DNA of 64,000 nt from JANQOH01 sp965200095 (GTDB lineage: Bacteria > Pseudomonadota > Alphaproteobacteria > UBA7887). Under the pieces are notes generated by a model. The model searched no databases. It was not told where the DNA came from and worked only from the letters and a program-made list of their open reading frames with translations. The stretch is from the NCBI GenBank assembly GCA_965200095.1, contig OZ241350.1:1860001-1924000 (forward strand). Direction: 5' to 3'. A program made the position numbers and the translations under genes. Of the stretch, positions 43,801 to 51,337 are shown in pieces (positions within the stretch are counted from its first letter, which is position 1; each line of letters opens with the position of its first letter).

Positions 43801-44100
43801 ACCTGGCGGAAAGAACATCCGCAGGCAAAAATGGTGATGAAGGTTCACAAGGGCGACATGATTGAGGCAGATTTCGGTGAAGGCCGCGGCATCTATCGTG
43901 TCTACAGTTTGGATGCCTCGGCTGATCGATTGAAGCTGGCACCGCACAACGAATCCGGGTCTTTGGAAGAGAGGCACAGAGCACAAGAGGATCCATTTCG
44001 ATATGAAATGAAAGCGTATTCCAAGCTGAAAGCTGCGGGCGCCCGACGGGTTCGGATCGACCCCTTGGGTCGACTCGCCCCGGTGACGGAAGGGTCATGA
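40840..44100 (+). CDS. cas9: CRISPR-associated endonuclease Cas9 (type II-C)
   Basis: 1086 aa, within the 950-1150 range of II-C enzymes. RuvC-I: GLDIGSNSIGW with Asp9; an Arg-rich bridge helix follows (NRRAARAMRRRGDRFVRRR). RuvC-II: EIVVELARELK with Glu550. HNH: EIDHILPHS with His633, then NKVLCTREAN with Asn647 and Asn656. RuvC-III: HHAIDAFVLA with His772 and Asp775. All nuclease residues are present, so it should cut both strands. The ~300-residue C terminus holds the wedge and PAM-interacting regions. ATG 40840 has AGGA 4 nt upstream; ATG 40819 would add seven residues. The stop overlaps cas1 (ATGA). Confidence 0.96.
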   Translation: MANYRLGLDIGSNSIGWCAVALGDDGSPVGILKAGVRILTSGEEAGRDPKSKASLAANRRAARAMRRRGDRFVRRRRCLMDALVEAGLMPESPERRKSLEKLDPYWLRKAALDRRLEPDEIGRALFHINQRRGFKSNRLVDSSSDEKSVTKQGMKALAAEISETGARTLGEFLADRHRRDKEGCRLGAPQAVRFRPTAKGGKNLYDLYPTRQMAKNEIDCIWEKQKKHHPDLLTDRLRERIERIVVDQRPLKKQIVGRCTLSPEKEIENSWGFEIDMGERAPKAHPLFQRFRILQDVSHLRVSVQGAWERPLNRAERDAAAAELTGCGGTMIRFEKLRKAIRLPDSARFNYERSGRKGLVPDRTGAKLASKKAFGRPSWRSFGLGRQIEIVERLLAGEEQEALCQWLRKEFGVSAETAEYISELRLPQGHGQFGRAVLRELVDIMMKESGEEIDPETGEAHERALTYDEVVERVGRHHSDLRPKKRGRHLPYYGEILGRHVISRPEAPENSQERIGRVSNPTVHIGLNQLRKVVNALIEVQGAPSEIVVELARELKMNKEKKDKIRRENVENERKNMEIRETLRTLKQDDNYGNRLRLRLYNELPPDMRMCAYSGAPISMEMLFSGGAVEIDHILPHSRTLDDSFMNKVLCTREANRRKGNRPPEEAWSGEELREIAERADRLFPRKAWRFALGAMNRFKGEGGLVARHLTDTQYLSRLAKTYLDHVCEQVYVSPGRLTAMLRAKWGLNSLLPDHNYSNVNQPKNRKDHRHHAIDAFVLACTDRGLLNRIARESGRAEEMDIDRLFPRDSFPKPFEGYREDLDACLRELVVSHRPDHGIAPGAQNDVSVTSGALLEATAYGVVDEEIEGKRYNLVTRKPVDGLTKSEIERVRHPDLRAELRRVVEEAERGGRRLGEALAEFGVERGIRRVRVLKTEQSIRIVEHGGGFRKAYSVGDNHRIEIYELPDGSWRGEGVSVFDANRPEFEPTWRKEHPQAKMVMKVHKGDMIEADFGEGRGIYRVYSLDASADRLKLAPHNESGSLEERHRAQEDPFRYEMKAYSKLKAAGARRVRIDPLGRLAPVTEGS

Positions 44101-44996
44101 TCGGCAGAATCGTGGAGATCGCGGAGCAGGGTCGCCACCTTGCCAAACATCGGGGGTTCCTGATCGTCGAAGCCCAGGGCGACGAAATCGGGCGCGTGCC
44201 GCTCGACGACATAGCAGCCGTTATTGCGAGCGGTCACGGCATTACCTGGACGAACGATCTCATTGCGACGCTCGCCGGGCGCTGCGTTCCCGTGGTTATG
44301 TGCGGGTCCAACCATTTGCCGGCGGCGTTCGTATGGACAGTGGAAGGGCATCATGAACAAGCCGGGCGCATGGCCGATCAGGCTGCGGCGTCGAAGCCGC
44401 TGCGCAAGCGTCTCTGGGCGCAGATCGTCGCCGCGAAGGTGCTTTGTCAGGGCGCGACGCTGGATATCGTGGGCGCTCCCTATCGCGGGTTCGGGTTGTT
44501 GGCCCGGAAGGTCCGGTCGGGAGACCCGGAGAACATCGAGGCGCAAGCGGCGCGGCGGTACTGGCCACTCATGTTCGGGGCGGATTTTCGCCGCGACAGG
44601 CGTGCGGCGGGCGTGAACGCCATGTTGAACTACGCCTATACCGTACTCCGGGCCGGAGCGGCGCGCGCGGTGATGGCGGCCGGTCTCCATCCGTCGCTGG
44701 GGCTTGCTCATCGGCAGCGCGGCAACGCCTTCGCGCTCGCGGACGATTTGATGGAGCCGTTCAGGCCGGTCGCCGATCTTGCGGTTCGCGACCTCGCGGA
44801 AAAAGGGGCAACGGAAGTGAACGCGGACACCAAACCGGCTCTCGCCCGCGTTCTTCTCATGGATATGAGCATGGCCGAGGGGGTTGCCCCCGTAAGCGTG
44901 TGTCTGCGGCGCCTGGCTCTCTCCGTGGCGCGGTGTTTTTCCGGAGACGCCGGCAAGCTGGAATTGCCGCGGCGCACGCTGCCGCTCGAGGGGTGA
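44097..44996 (+). CDS. cas1: CRISPR-associated integrase Cas1
   Basis: 299 aa. Cas1 with Cas2 integrates new spacers. The metal-binding residues are Glu148 (ENIEAQAARRYW), His205 (LGLAHRQ) and Glu220 (DDLMEPFRP), numbering nearly identical to S. pyogenes Cas1. The N-terminal beta domain has HRGFLIVE. Translation is coupled to cas9 at ATG 44097 and to cas2 at its stop. There is no csn2 or cas4, as expected for II-C. Confidence 0.95.
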   Translation: MIGRIVEIAEQGRHLAKHRGFLIVEAQGDEIGRVPLDDIAAVIASGHGITWTNDLIATLAGRCVPVVMCGSNHLPAAFVWTVEGHHEQAGRMADQAAASKPLRKRLWAQIVAAKVLCQGATLDIVGAPYRGFGLLARKVRSGDPENIEAQAARRYWPLMFGADFRRDRRAAGVNAMLNYAYTVLRAGAARAVMAAGLHPSLGLAHRQRGNAFALADDLMEPFRPVADLAVRDLAEKGATEVNADTKPALARVLLMDMSMAEGVAPVSVCLRRLALSVARCFSGDAGKLELPRRTLPLEG

Positions 44997-45346
44997 CGCC
45001 TTTGGCGCCGCGTCGACACGCCCTGAGCGGGTATCGGATGATGTGGCTCTACGTCATGTTCGATCTGCCGGTGGGCTCACGCGCCGAGCGCAAGGCGGCG
45101 ACCGAATTCCGTCATTTCCTGCTCGATCAGGGGTTCGAAATGGCGCAATTTTCGGTGTATCTGCGCTTCGCCGAAAGCAGGGAGGCCGCCGAGGCTCATA
45201 TCTCTCGAATCGGCGGCGTCCTGCCCGGCAAGGGCAAGGTGCATATCGTCACGATCACCGATAAGCAGTATGCCAACGCCCGCATTTTCTTCGGAAGAAA
45301 GCGCGAACGCCAACGCGGAATTCCCGACCAACTCGTGCTTTTCTAA
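44993..45346 (+). CDS. cas2: CRISPR-associated protein Cas2
   Basis: 117 aa from GTG 44993, which overlaps the cas1 stop (GTGA); ATG 45038 (MMWLYVMFDLP) is an alternative. The ferredoxin-like fold shows MFDLPVGSRAERKAAT with the conserved Asp, FEMAQFSVYLRF and KVHIVTITDKQY, ending RGIPDQLVLF as in II-C Cas2 proteins. It forms the structural core of the Cas1-Cas2 integrase. Confidence 0.93.
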   Translation: MTPLAPRRHALSGYRMMWLYVMFDLPVGSRAERKAATEFRHFLLDQGFEMAQFSVYLRFAESREAAEAHISRIGGVLPGKGKVHIVTITDKQYANARIFFGRKRERQRGIPDQLVLF

Positions 45347-45379
45347 CGACGGTAGCGCGTGTTTTCGGGCGGACGGGAA

Positions 45380-45407
45380 GAAAAAAGCCCCGGAAAAACC
45401 GGGGCTT
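45380..45407 (-). terminator. Intrinsic terminator for minus-strand CRISPR transcription
   Basis: A 9-bp stem AAGCCCCGG/CCGGGGCTT with an AAAAA loop. On the minus strand it is followed by T-rich sequence (six T counting the stem end), while on the plus strand TGTCTC follows. It lies between cas2 and the array, so it would stop transcripts that cross the array toward cas2. Confidence 0.75.
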
Positions 45408-45419
45408 GTCTCAGGTTGG

Positions 45420-47634
45420 ATTATAGCCGCTTGGGGATCGAGGGCCAGCCGCAACCACCCCGATGCGGCATGTCTACGGCGATGCATTATAGCCGCTTGG
45501 GGATCGAGGGCCAGCCGCAACTCGGACGTCACGCCATCCACGTCGTAACCGATTATAGCCGCTTGGGGATCGAGGGCCAGCCGCAACGCGCTCCTGCTCG
45601 GTGAGGCTCCGGATCGATTATAGCCGCTTGGGGATCGAGGGCCAGCCGCAACGAGCGCGGGAACGACAAGGCGTTGCGCGTGGATTATAGCCGCTTGGGG
45701 ATCGAGGGCCAGCCGCAACAGGTAGTCAGCCCATTCCCTGTCCGCCTCCATTATAGCCGCTTGGGGATCGAGGGCCAGCCGCAACGGCCCGGGCGAGGGA
45801 GTCGCGCCCCCAGACATTATAGCCGCTTGGGGATCGAGGGCCAGCCGCAACTAAAAGGGTCCATCGAACGCGGGGCCGGGCATTATAGCCGCTTGGGGAT
45901 CGAGGGCCAGCCGCAACCGGCGCATAGATGGCCGGGCGCGCCAGGGCATTATAGCCGCTTGGGGATCGAGGGCCAGCCGCAACCCGTCGAGCGCCGTCAC
46001 GATATGGTACCGGATTATAGCCGCTTGGGGATCGAGGGCCAGCCGCAACATGCCATGGACATGACCCGCGGCTGGATCGGATTATAGCCGCTTGGGGATC
46101 GAGGGCCAGCCGCAACATGCCATGGACATGACCCGCGGCTGGATCGGATTATAGCCGCTTGGGGATCGAGGGCCAGCCGCAACTATAACGGGTAAATCGA
46201 ACGCGGGGGCCGATTATAGCCGCTTGGGGATCGAGGGCCAGCCGCAACTCGGGTTTGCTTCGCAAGAGTATCCGTGTCATTATAGCCGCTTGGGGATCGA
46301 GGGCCAGCCGCAACGCTGCGCACAAAGAAATCTCAACTCACACAATTATAGCCGCTTGGGGATCGAGGGCCAGCCGCAACGATAGACTCGCGCAGGCCGT
46401 CCGTCGCGTCATTATAGCCGCTTGGGGATCGAGGGCCAGCCGCAACGGCTGGACAAGGCGAAAGCGCGCTGGCGCAATTATAGCCGCTTGGGGATCGAGG
46501 GCCAGCCGCAACGTCCGGGGCGGACGAACCCGCTCCCGACGCATTATAGCCGCTTGGGGATCGAGGGCCAGCCGCAACGTCATAGCCGATCGGGCCGTTC
46601 GTTTCCGAATTATAGCCGCTTGGGGATCGAGGGCCAGCCGCAACCCAGGTCGAGACGCCCACCGCATCTCCCCGATTATAGCCGCTTGGGGATCGAGGGC
46701 CAGCCGCAACGGTCCGTTTCATGGGATTCTGCCGCCGCGAATTATAGCCGCTTGGGGATCGAGGGCCAGCCGCAACCTGGCGGAGCGCCATGCGTCCGGC
46801 GAGCGGATTATAGCCGCTTGGGGATCGAGGGCCAGCCGCAACGACGGGCGCGCTCGGCAAGCGTCTCTACGGATTATAGCCGCTTGGGGATCGAGGGCCA
46901 GCCGCAACGGTTCTTGTCTCTATAAAGTTCAAGAATCAATTATAGCCGCTTGGGGATCGAGGGCCAGCCGCAACAGTACAGGTACTGACTCCCCGGGTAC
47001 GGGTATTATAGCCGCTTGGGGATCGAGGGCCAGCCGCAACAGTACAGGTACTGACTCCCCGGGTACGGGTATTATAGCCGCTTGGGGATCGAGGGCCAGC
47101 CGCAACGGCCGCGAGCTGGTGTTGCGCAGCGACAACATTATAGCCGCTTGGGGATCGAGGGCCAGCCGCAACCGAGCGCGTGACCGTGACGATAGCGGGC
47201 GGATTATAGCCGCTTGGGGATCGAGGGCCAGCCGCAACGTTGTGGTCGGGGCCGCGGAACCCGCTCGTATTATAGCCGCTTGGGGATCGAGGGCCAGCCG
47301 CAACGATCAAATCACGCTGGATCGTGCCGAAGACATTATAGCCGCTTGGGGATCGAGGGCCAGCCGCAACGAGCTGGACGCGCATTGCGTGGCGCGGGAG
47401 ATTATAGCCGCTTGGGGATCGAGGGCCAGCCGCAACCGTCCGGCATGTCTGCCCTCACTGGCGCTGATTATAGCCGCTTGGGGATCGAGGGCCAGCCGCA
47501 ACGAGCTGGACGCGCATTGCGTGGCGCGGGAGATTATAGCCGCTTGGGGATCGAGGGCCAGCCGCAACGTGCCTCGCCGTCGACCCCGCCGCGACCGGAT
47601 TATAGCCGCTTGGGGATCGAGGGCCAGCCGCAAC
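45420..47634 (-). CRISPR. CRISPR array, 34 repeats of 36 bp and 33 spacers
   Basis: The repeat (plus strand) begins ATTATAGCCGCTTGGGGATC and ends GAGGGCCAGCCGCAAC. Thirty-four copies start at 45420, 45486, 45552, 45617 ... 47599 and look identical. Spacers are 30 bp, a few 29 or 31. In the crRNA sense (minus strand) the repeat starts GTTGCGGCTGG and ends GCTATAAT, the usual II-C form and the strand complementary to the tracrRNA anti-repeat. Spacers at 46050 and 46117 are identical, as are those at 46975/47041 and 47371/47503. There is no degenerate end repeat, so the leader end is not marked. Confidence 0.97.
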
Positions 47635-47680
47635 GGGGGCATCGTCGCAGATCGTGCGTCCGTCTCGCCTCGAATTAGGA

Positions 47681-48352
47681 ATGGATAATGATCAGATGAC
47701 GTTGGGGTTCGAGTGCCCGGCGCGTGTTCACCCGAAGCGGCGCCCGACGCATTCCAATCGCGGGATGCGCGAACGGCGCGCATACCGGGTAGAGGACGTT
47801 GCCGGGCTTTGTTACTTTCCGGGGTTTCTGAGTGAGGAAGAACAATCCGCTATGGTGCGGAGTATCGACGACCATAGCTGGCGTAACGATCTGGAGCGCC
47901 GGGTTCAGCATTACGGTTGGCGCTACGACTATCGGGCCCGCACCGTCGCGCCCGAAATGAGATTGGGGCCCTTGCCGGACTGGATCGAAGGAGTAGCCGA
48001 CCGCCTGTGCGCCGAGACGGAATTGTTCGACAGGAAGCCGGACCAGGCGATCGTCAACGAATACGAACCCGGACAGGGAATCGCGTTGCATGTGGACAGG
48101 GACTGCTTCGGCCCTGCGGTCGCGACTGTCTCTCTCGGCGACGATTGGGAGATGAAATTGCGCCCGGTCGGGGGAGAACGCAAAGACGACAGGCGGCTCA
48201 TGCTGGCGCGCGGATCGGCTCTCGTCATGACCGGCGAGGCGCGGTTCCGCTGGATGCACGGCATCGACAGGCGCAAGACGGAGGATGGCGGAAAGCGCCG
48301 GCGCCGGCGACGTTTGTCGTTGACCTTTCGAACCGTGCCCGCTCCCTCATAG
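47681..48352 (+). CDS. AlkB-like 2-oxoglutarate/Fe(II) dioxygenase
   Basis: 223 aa. YFPGFLSEEEQSAMVRSID opens the domain. The iron ligands are His and Asp in IALHVDRDCFG and the distal His in RWMHGI; the 2OG-binding arginines are in RRRRLSLTFR. NEYEPGQGIALH is a hallmark of AlkB homologues that demethylate DNA or RNA bases or protein. It begins 46 bp after the last CRISPR repeat. ATG 47681 is preceded closely by AGGA. A role linked to CRISPR is not supported beyond proximity. Confidence 0.85.
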   Translation: MDNDQMTLGFECPARVHPKRRPTHSNRGMRERRAYRVEDVAGLCYFPGFLSEEEQSAMVRSIDDHSWRNDLERRVQHYGWRYDYRARTVAPEMRLGPLPDWIEGVADRLCAETELFDRKPDQAIVNEYEPGQGIALHVDRDCFGPAVATVSLGDDWEMKLRPVGGERKDDRRLMLARGSALVMTGEARFRWMHGIDRRKTEDGGKRRRRRRLSLTFRTVPAPS

Positions 48353-48602
48353 AGGCGGAACCGGTCGTCCGCGACGCCGCGGCCCGGCCCGGAAGGACGC
48401 CGCACAGCCCCTGACGCCCAGGTTCGGCGCGACGGCGCCCCGTGACGCCACCGGGAAGCGACCCGATGCCCGGAGCGCAGCCATCGCCTCGGGTCTCATA
48501 GCCCGAAAACAGTCGCTTTGGCCCGAAAGCGAAGATATTGCGCTCGTCGGGTTCCCTGTGACATGATACCGAGTCGGTGGCGGACGATTCGGAAACAATG
48601 CG

Positions 48603-48863
48603 ATGGCGACGATCAACGTTGGGCGGCTGGACGACGATGTGGTGCAACGCCTCGAGCGACGCGCCGCCTCTAACAACCGTTCCCTCGAAGGCGAGGCGCG
48701 GTGCATCCTCGAGGGCGCGGTTGCGGACGACCCGTCGGCAAGGCAAGCGTCCTTTTGGGCCTTGATCGCGCGGCTGCGGCGCAAGACCGGAGAACGCGCG
48801 CAGACGCCTTCGGAGATACTGATCCGGGAAGATCGAGAGACCGGACATCGCATAATCCGATGA
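48603..48863 (+). CDS. FitA-like ribbon-helix-helix antitoxin
   Basis: 86 aa. MATINVGRLDDDVVQRLERRA and NNRSLEGEARCILE form the short beta strand and two helices of an Arc/FitA DNA-binding domain. The C-terminal part (SEILIREDRETGHR) should wrap the toxin. Its stop overlaps the PIN toxin start (ATGA). Such pairs repress their own promoter; no operator was mapped. Confidence 0.82.
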   Translation: MATINVGRLDDDVVQRLERRAASNNRSLEGEARCILEGAVADDPSARQASFWALIARLRRKTGERAQTPSEILIREDRETGHRIIR

Positions 48864-49285
48864 GGCTGGCGGTCGACGCCAGCGTCGCAGTCAAATGGCT
48901 GATTGAGGAAGAAGGTTCGGACGCAGCGCGCCGATTGGTCGCAAGCGGCGAAGATCTGCATGCGCCTCGACTGATGGCGTCCGAGGTCGCCAACGCGTTG
49001 TGGCGCAAGGCCAGATTGGGCGAGATCGACCACGGCCGCGCCCGCGCCTTGACAGCCGCCATACCGGAAATGCCGGTTCTTTGGAACGCGGACGAGACGC
49101 TTACCGTCGATGCGCTTCGTTTCGCGCTCACGCTTGACCGGGCGGTCTACGATTGTGTCTATCTGGCGCTGGCGCGCCGTATCGACGGCCGTCTGGTGAC
49201 GGCGGATGCGCGCTTCGCAAGCGCGCTTGCGCAAACCGGGTATGGCGGAACGGTGGTGGCGCTGGCGGATTACTCGAGGACATGA
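48860..49285 (+). CDS. vapC: PIN-domain ribonuclease toxin (VapC-like)
   Basis: 141 aa. The acidic PIN residues are in VDASVAVKWL (Asp), APRLMASEVANAL (Glu), DRAVYDCVYLALA (Asp) and TADARF (Asp), all four present, so the toxin should be an active Mg-dependent ribonuclease. Coupled to the upstream antitoxin by a 4-nt overlap. It overlaps the residual 3' end of the hepT relic on the other strand. Confidence 0.87.
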   Translation: MRLAVDASVAVKWLIEEEGSDAARRLVASGEDLHAPRLMASEVANALWRKARLGEIDHGRARALTAAIPEMPVLWNADETLTVDALRFALTLDRAVYDCVYLALARRIDGRLVTADARFASALAQTGYGGTVVALADYSRT

Positions 49286-49566
49286 CGCCGACGCGATGAT
49301 CGAGACGCGATCCCTGGCCGGTAACGGAGCAACGGTAAGGAGGCGCCTGTTGCTTCCGTTATCTTTGGAATGTCGGGTAGTTCATTCCGGGTTGCCAAGG
49401 TCGTCCGGGACGCCGCCTCGCCGACGATTTCTATGGCCTTCACCAACGCCGGAACGAGTTGTCGATCATGCTCCGGGTCATTCCGGGTCCTCCCCTCCGC
49501 GAACGAAATTGCCTCGCGCGCAGCGTTCGACATATGGCGAAGCTGGATGCGGTCATTCCCGTTCAT
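49270..49566 (-). pseudogene. HepT-like HEPN toxin, truncated
   Basis: The start MNGNDRIQLRHMSNAAREA, then DRQLVPALVKAIEIVGEAA and NELPDIP match the first two thirds of HepT (DUF86). After that point similarity stops, and the remaining frame (ATGASLPLLRYRPG...) has no family match. The catalytic RxxxxxH motif (usually RNRLIHAY) is absent. It overlaps mntA by 14 bp as in intact operons. A deletion between the hepT core and the vapC end is the simplest explanation. Confidence 0.7.
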
Positions 49567-49858
49567 ACTGAACCTGAGCTTCTTCAATGACCTGTCGACG
49601 GAAATAACGGCTCAGATCCCGGGGCGTGCGCAGATCGACCTTTCGTTTCCCGAGCATCTCCGACAGTTCCAATTCCATGCGGGCAATCCCGAAAAGGCCG
49701 GGGATACTGTCCGGTTCGAATTCCACCAGAAGGTCGATGTCGCTGCCCGGGCCGAAGTCCTCCCGCAGCGCCGAACCGAAGACCGAGAGTTTCCGGATGC
49801 CGTTCGACTCGCAGAATTCGGCGATCCGGTTCGAGGGGATGGATACGGCCGGGTTCAT
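49553..49858 (-). CDS. mntA: MNT-type nucleotidyltransferase antitoxin
   Basis: 101 aa minimal nucleotidyltransferase. The active-site pattern is SVFGSALREDFGPGSDIDLLV (GS...DxD split here for length: GSALRE and SDIDLLVE), followed by FEPDSIPGL. MntA antitoxins neutralise HepT by AMPylating a tyrosine in it. Here the partner toxin is truncated, so the antitoxin may be a leftover. Confidence 0.82.
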   Translation of the reverse strand: MNPAVSIPSNRIAEFCESNGIRKLSVFGSALREDFGPGSDIDLLVEFEPDSIPGLFGIARMELELSEMLGKRKVDLRTPRDLSRYFRRQVIEEAQVQYERE

Positions 49859-49872
49859 GCGCCCCGCTCCCG

Positions 49873-50104
49873 ATCATGTGAAGAAATCGAGAAATTTTTG
49901 CAGATAACGACCGGGGCGCTGAAGATTCGGCGCGGCGAAAGACAGTAAGCCGCTAAGAATGCCTCGTCATTCCCGCGAAAGCGGGAATCTAGAGGCGGCG
50001 CGCGCAAGACTCTCCAACGGTTATATTGCGGAACCGCCAGACTAGATTCCCGCTTTCGCGGGAATGACGAAGAGTTAGCGGGGCTTTTTGATTGTTTCAC
50101 GCGT
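49873..50104. mobile_element. MITE family 2 copy
   Basis: The outer ends CATGTGAAGAAATCGAGAAA and, inverted, TTTTGATTGTTTCACGCG enclose the inner inverted repeat CGTCATTCCCGCGAAAGCGG and its complement (49969-50070). The inner arms are perfect over ~25 bp. There is no coding capacity. Confidence 0.65.
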
Positions 50105-50444
50105 TCTCCCGGGGAGCACACAGGAGTCCGCGAGCCGGCATGAGCGCCGCCGTCCGTTACCGCCGGCTTCGCCCGTCACGCAATCGGACAGCTTTTCGAC
50201 CGCGAAGATCCTCGGATCGATGTTCATCATGCGCGCCCTCGGGTGCAAGCGCCCGGCGTGGCGGGCGACCGCGGATTTTCGACAGGTTGCCCGCGTCCAC
50301 TATTGCCGCCCGGAGATCGAGAGGCAACCATGACGATGACAATATCGACCCGCCGTCGGCTGTCCGCCGGTAGGCGCATGTTGCGTCGGGGCGGGGAAGG
50401 GGCATGATGCGGGCGGTTTGCGGAGGCGCCTACGGGGGTGGGCC
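50105..50444. other. Intergenic region before the DehI-like gene
   Basis: No gene or clear regulatory site was recognised. Short open frames on both strands lack domains and start signals. Confidence 0.4.
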
Positions 50445-51323
50445 ATGAGCGATGGCGGGGCGGGAGCCGACATGGCGGAAATTTCCGAACGCGAGGCGCA
50501 GGGGGAAATCGCCGCGCTGTATGGCGATATCCGCCGCAGCCTCGGCGTCGGCATGGTCAACCTGATCTACCGGCATATGGCGGCGCGGCCGGGGGTGTTG
50601 CCCTGGGCATGGGGCGTGCTGCGCCCGCAATTCGCCAATGGCGCGGTCGCCTCGGAGGCCGAGGCGCTGGGCGCGGGGATCGACGCCGGGAGCATTGCGG
50701 CGACGCCGCGGGAGGCGTGGTTCGCCGCCGGGCTGAACGATCACAGTTTGCGCACGGTGCGCGGGATCGTCGACGCCTACAACCGGGGAAACCTCGCCAA
50801 TCTCGTGGCGATCGGCGCCCTGGCGGCGTTTCTCGACGGCGGCGGCGCGGAGCGCCCGGCCCGGGCGCCCGACGCCGATGCCGGCGCCGCTGCGGGGGCG
50901 GGGCCGCCGCGGCTCCCGCCGATCCGCGATATGGGCGGACTCGACGAGTCGACGGCGGCGCTGATCCGCCTGCTCAGCGCGCCGCTGGCGCCGCCGGGCG
51001 CGCCCATGACGCCGAGCCTGTTCCTGCATCTGGCTTCGTGGCCCGCGTTTCTCGCGGTGGCGACGGCCTCGGCGCTGGCGCCCGGGCGGGTGGCCGCGGC
51101 GGCGGCGGACGGCAAGGCGTTGCACGGGCGCGCAAAGGGGGCGGCGGCGCGTCTGGCGTCGTCGATGGCGCCGGCGGAGGGAATCGCGGCGCCGGCGAAA
51201 GCGGAACTCGACGCGCTGGCGACGACAGCGCGGCGCTTCGCCGAAGGCCCCATCGCGGGGATGGCGGTGCTCGGCAGGCGGTTGCGGGCCGTGCTGCCCG
51301 AGATCCCCCCGCACCGGCCGTAG
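50445..51323 (+). CDS. DehI-like (group I 2-haloacid dehalogenase family) protein
   Basis: 292 aa, mostly helical. ISEREAQGEIAALYGDIRRS, GVGMVNLIYRHMAARPGVLP and WAWGVLRPQFANG repeat in spirit in the second half (STAALIRLL, MTPSLFLHLASWPAFLA), matching the internal pseudo-repeat of the DehI family. Family members hydrolyse 2-halocarboxylic acids, but many homologues are uncharacterised and the activity here is not shown. ATG 50445. Confidence 0.55.
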   Translation: MSDGGAGADMAEISEREAQGEIAALYGDIRRSLGVGMVNLIYRHMAARPGVLPWAWGVLRPQFANGAVASEAEALGAGIDAGSIAATPREAWFAAGLNDHSLRTVRGIVDAYNRGNLANLVAIGALAAFLDGGGAERPARAPDADAGAAAGAGPPRLPPIRDMGGLDESTAALIRLLSAPLAPPGAPMTPSLFLHLASWPAFLAVATASALAPGRVAAAAADGKALHGRAKGAAARLASSMAPAEGIAAPAKAELDALATTARRFAEGPIAGMAVLGRRLRAVLPEIPPHRP

Positions 51324-51337
51324 GCGCCGGCGGGCGG

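Noticed and set aside
47635..47680. CRISPR leader at the distal end of the array
   Set aside because: Only 46 bp before the AlkB-like gene, with no AT-rich stretch or promoter; leader position cannot be assigned.
46255..47688. 477-aa open frame made of a repeated IIAAWGSRASRN unit, and similar frames on both strands of 45.3-47.8 kb
   Set aside because: These are translations of the CRISPR repeats, which lack stops in several frames because the 66-bp unit is a multiple of three. No gene features.
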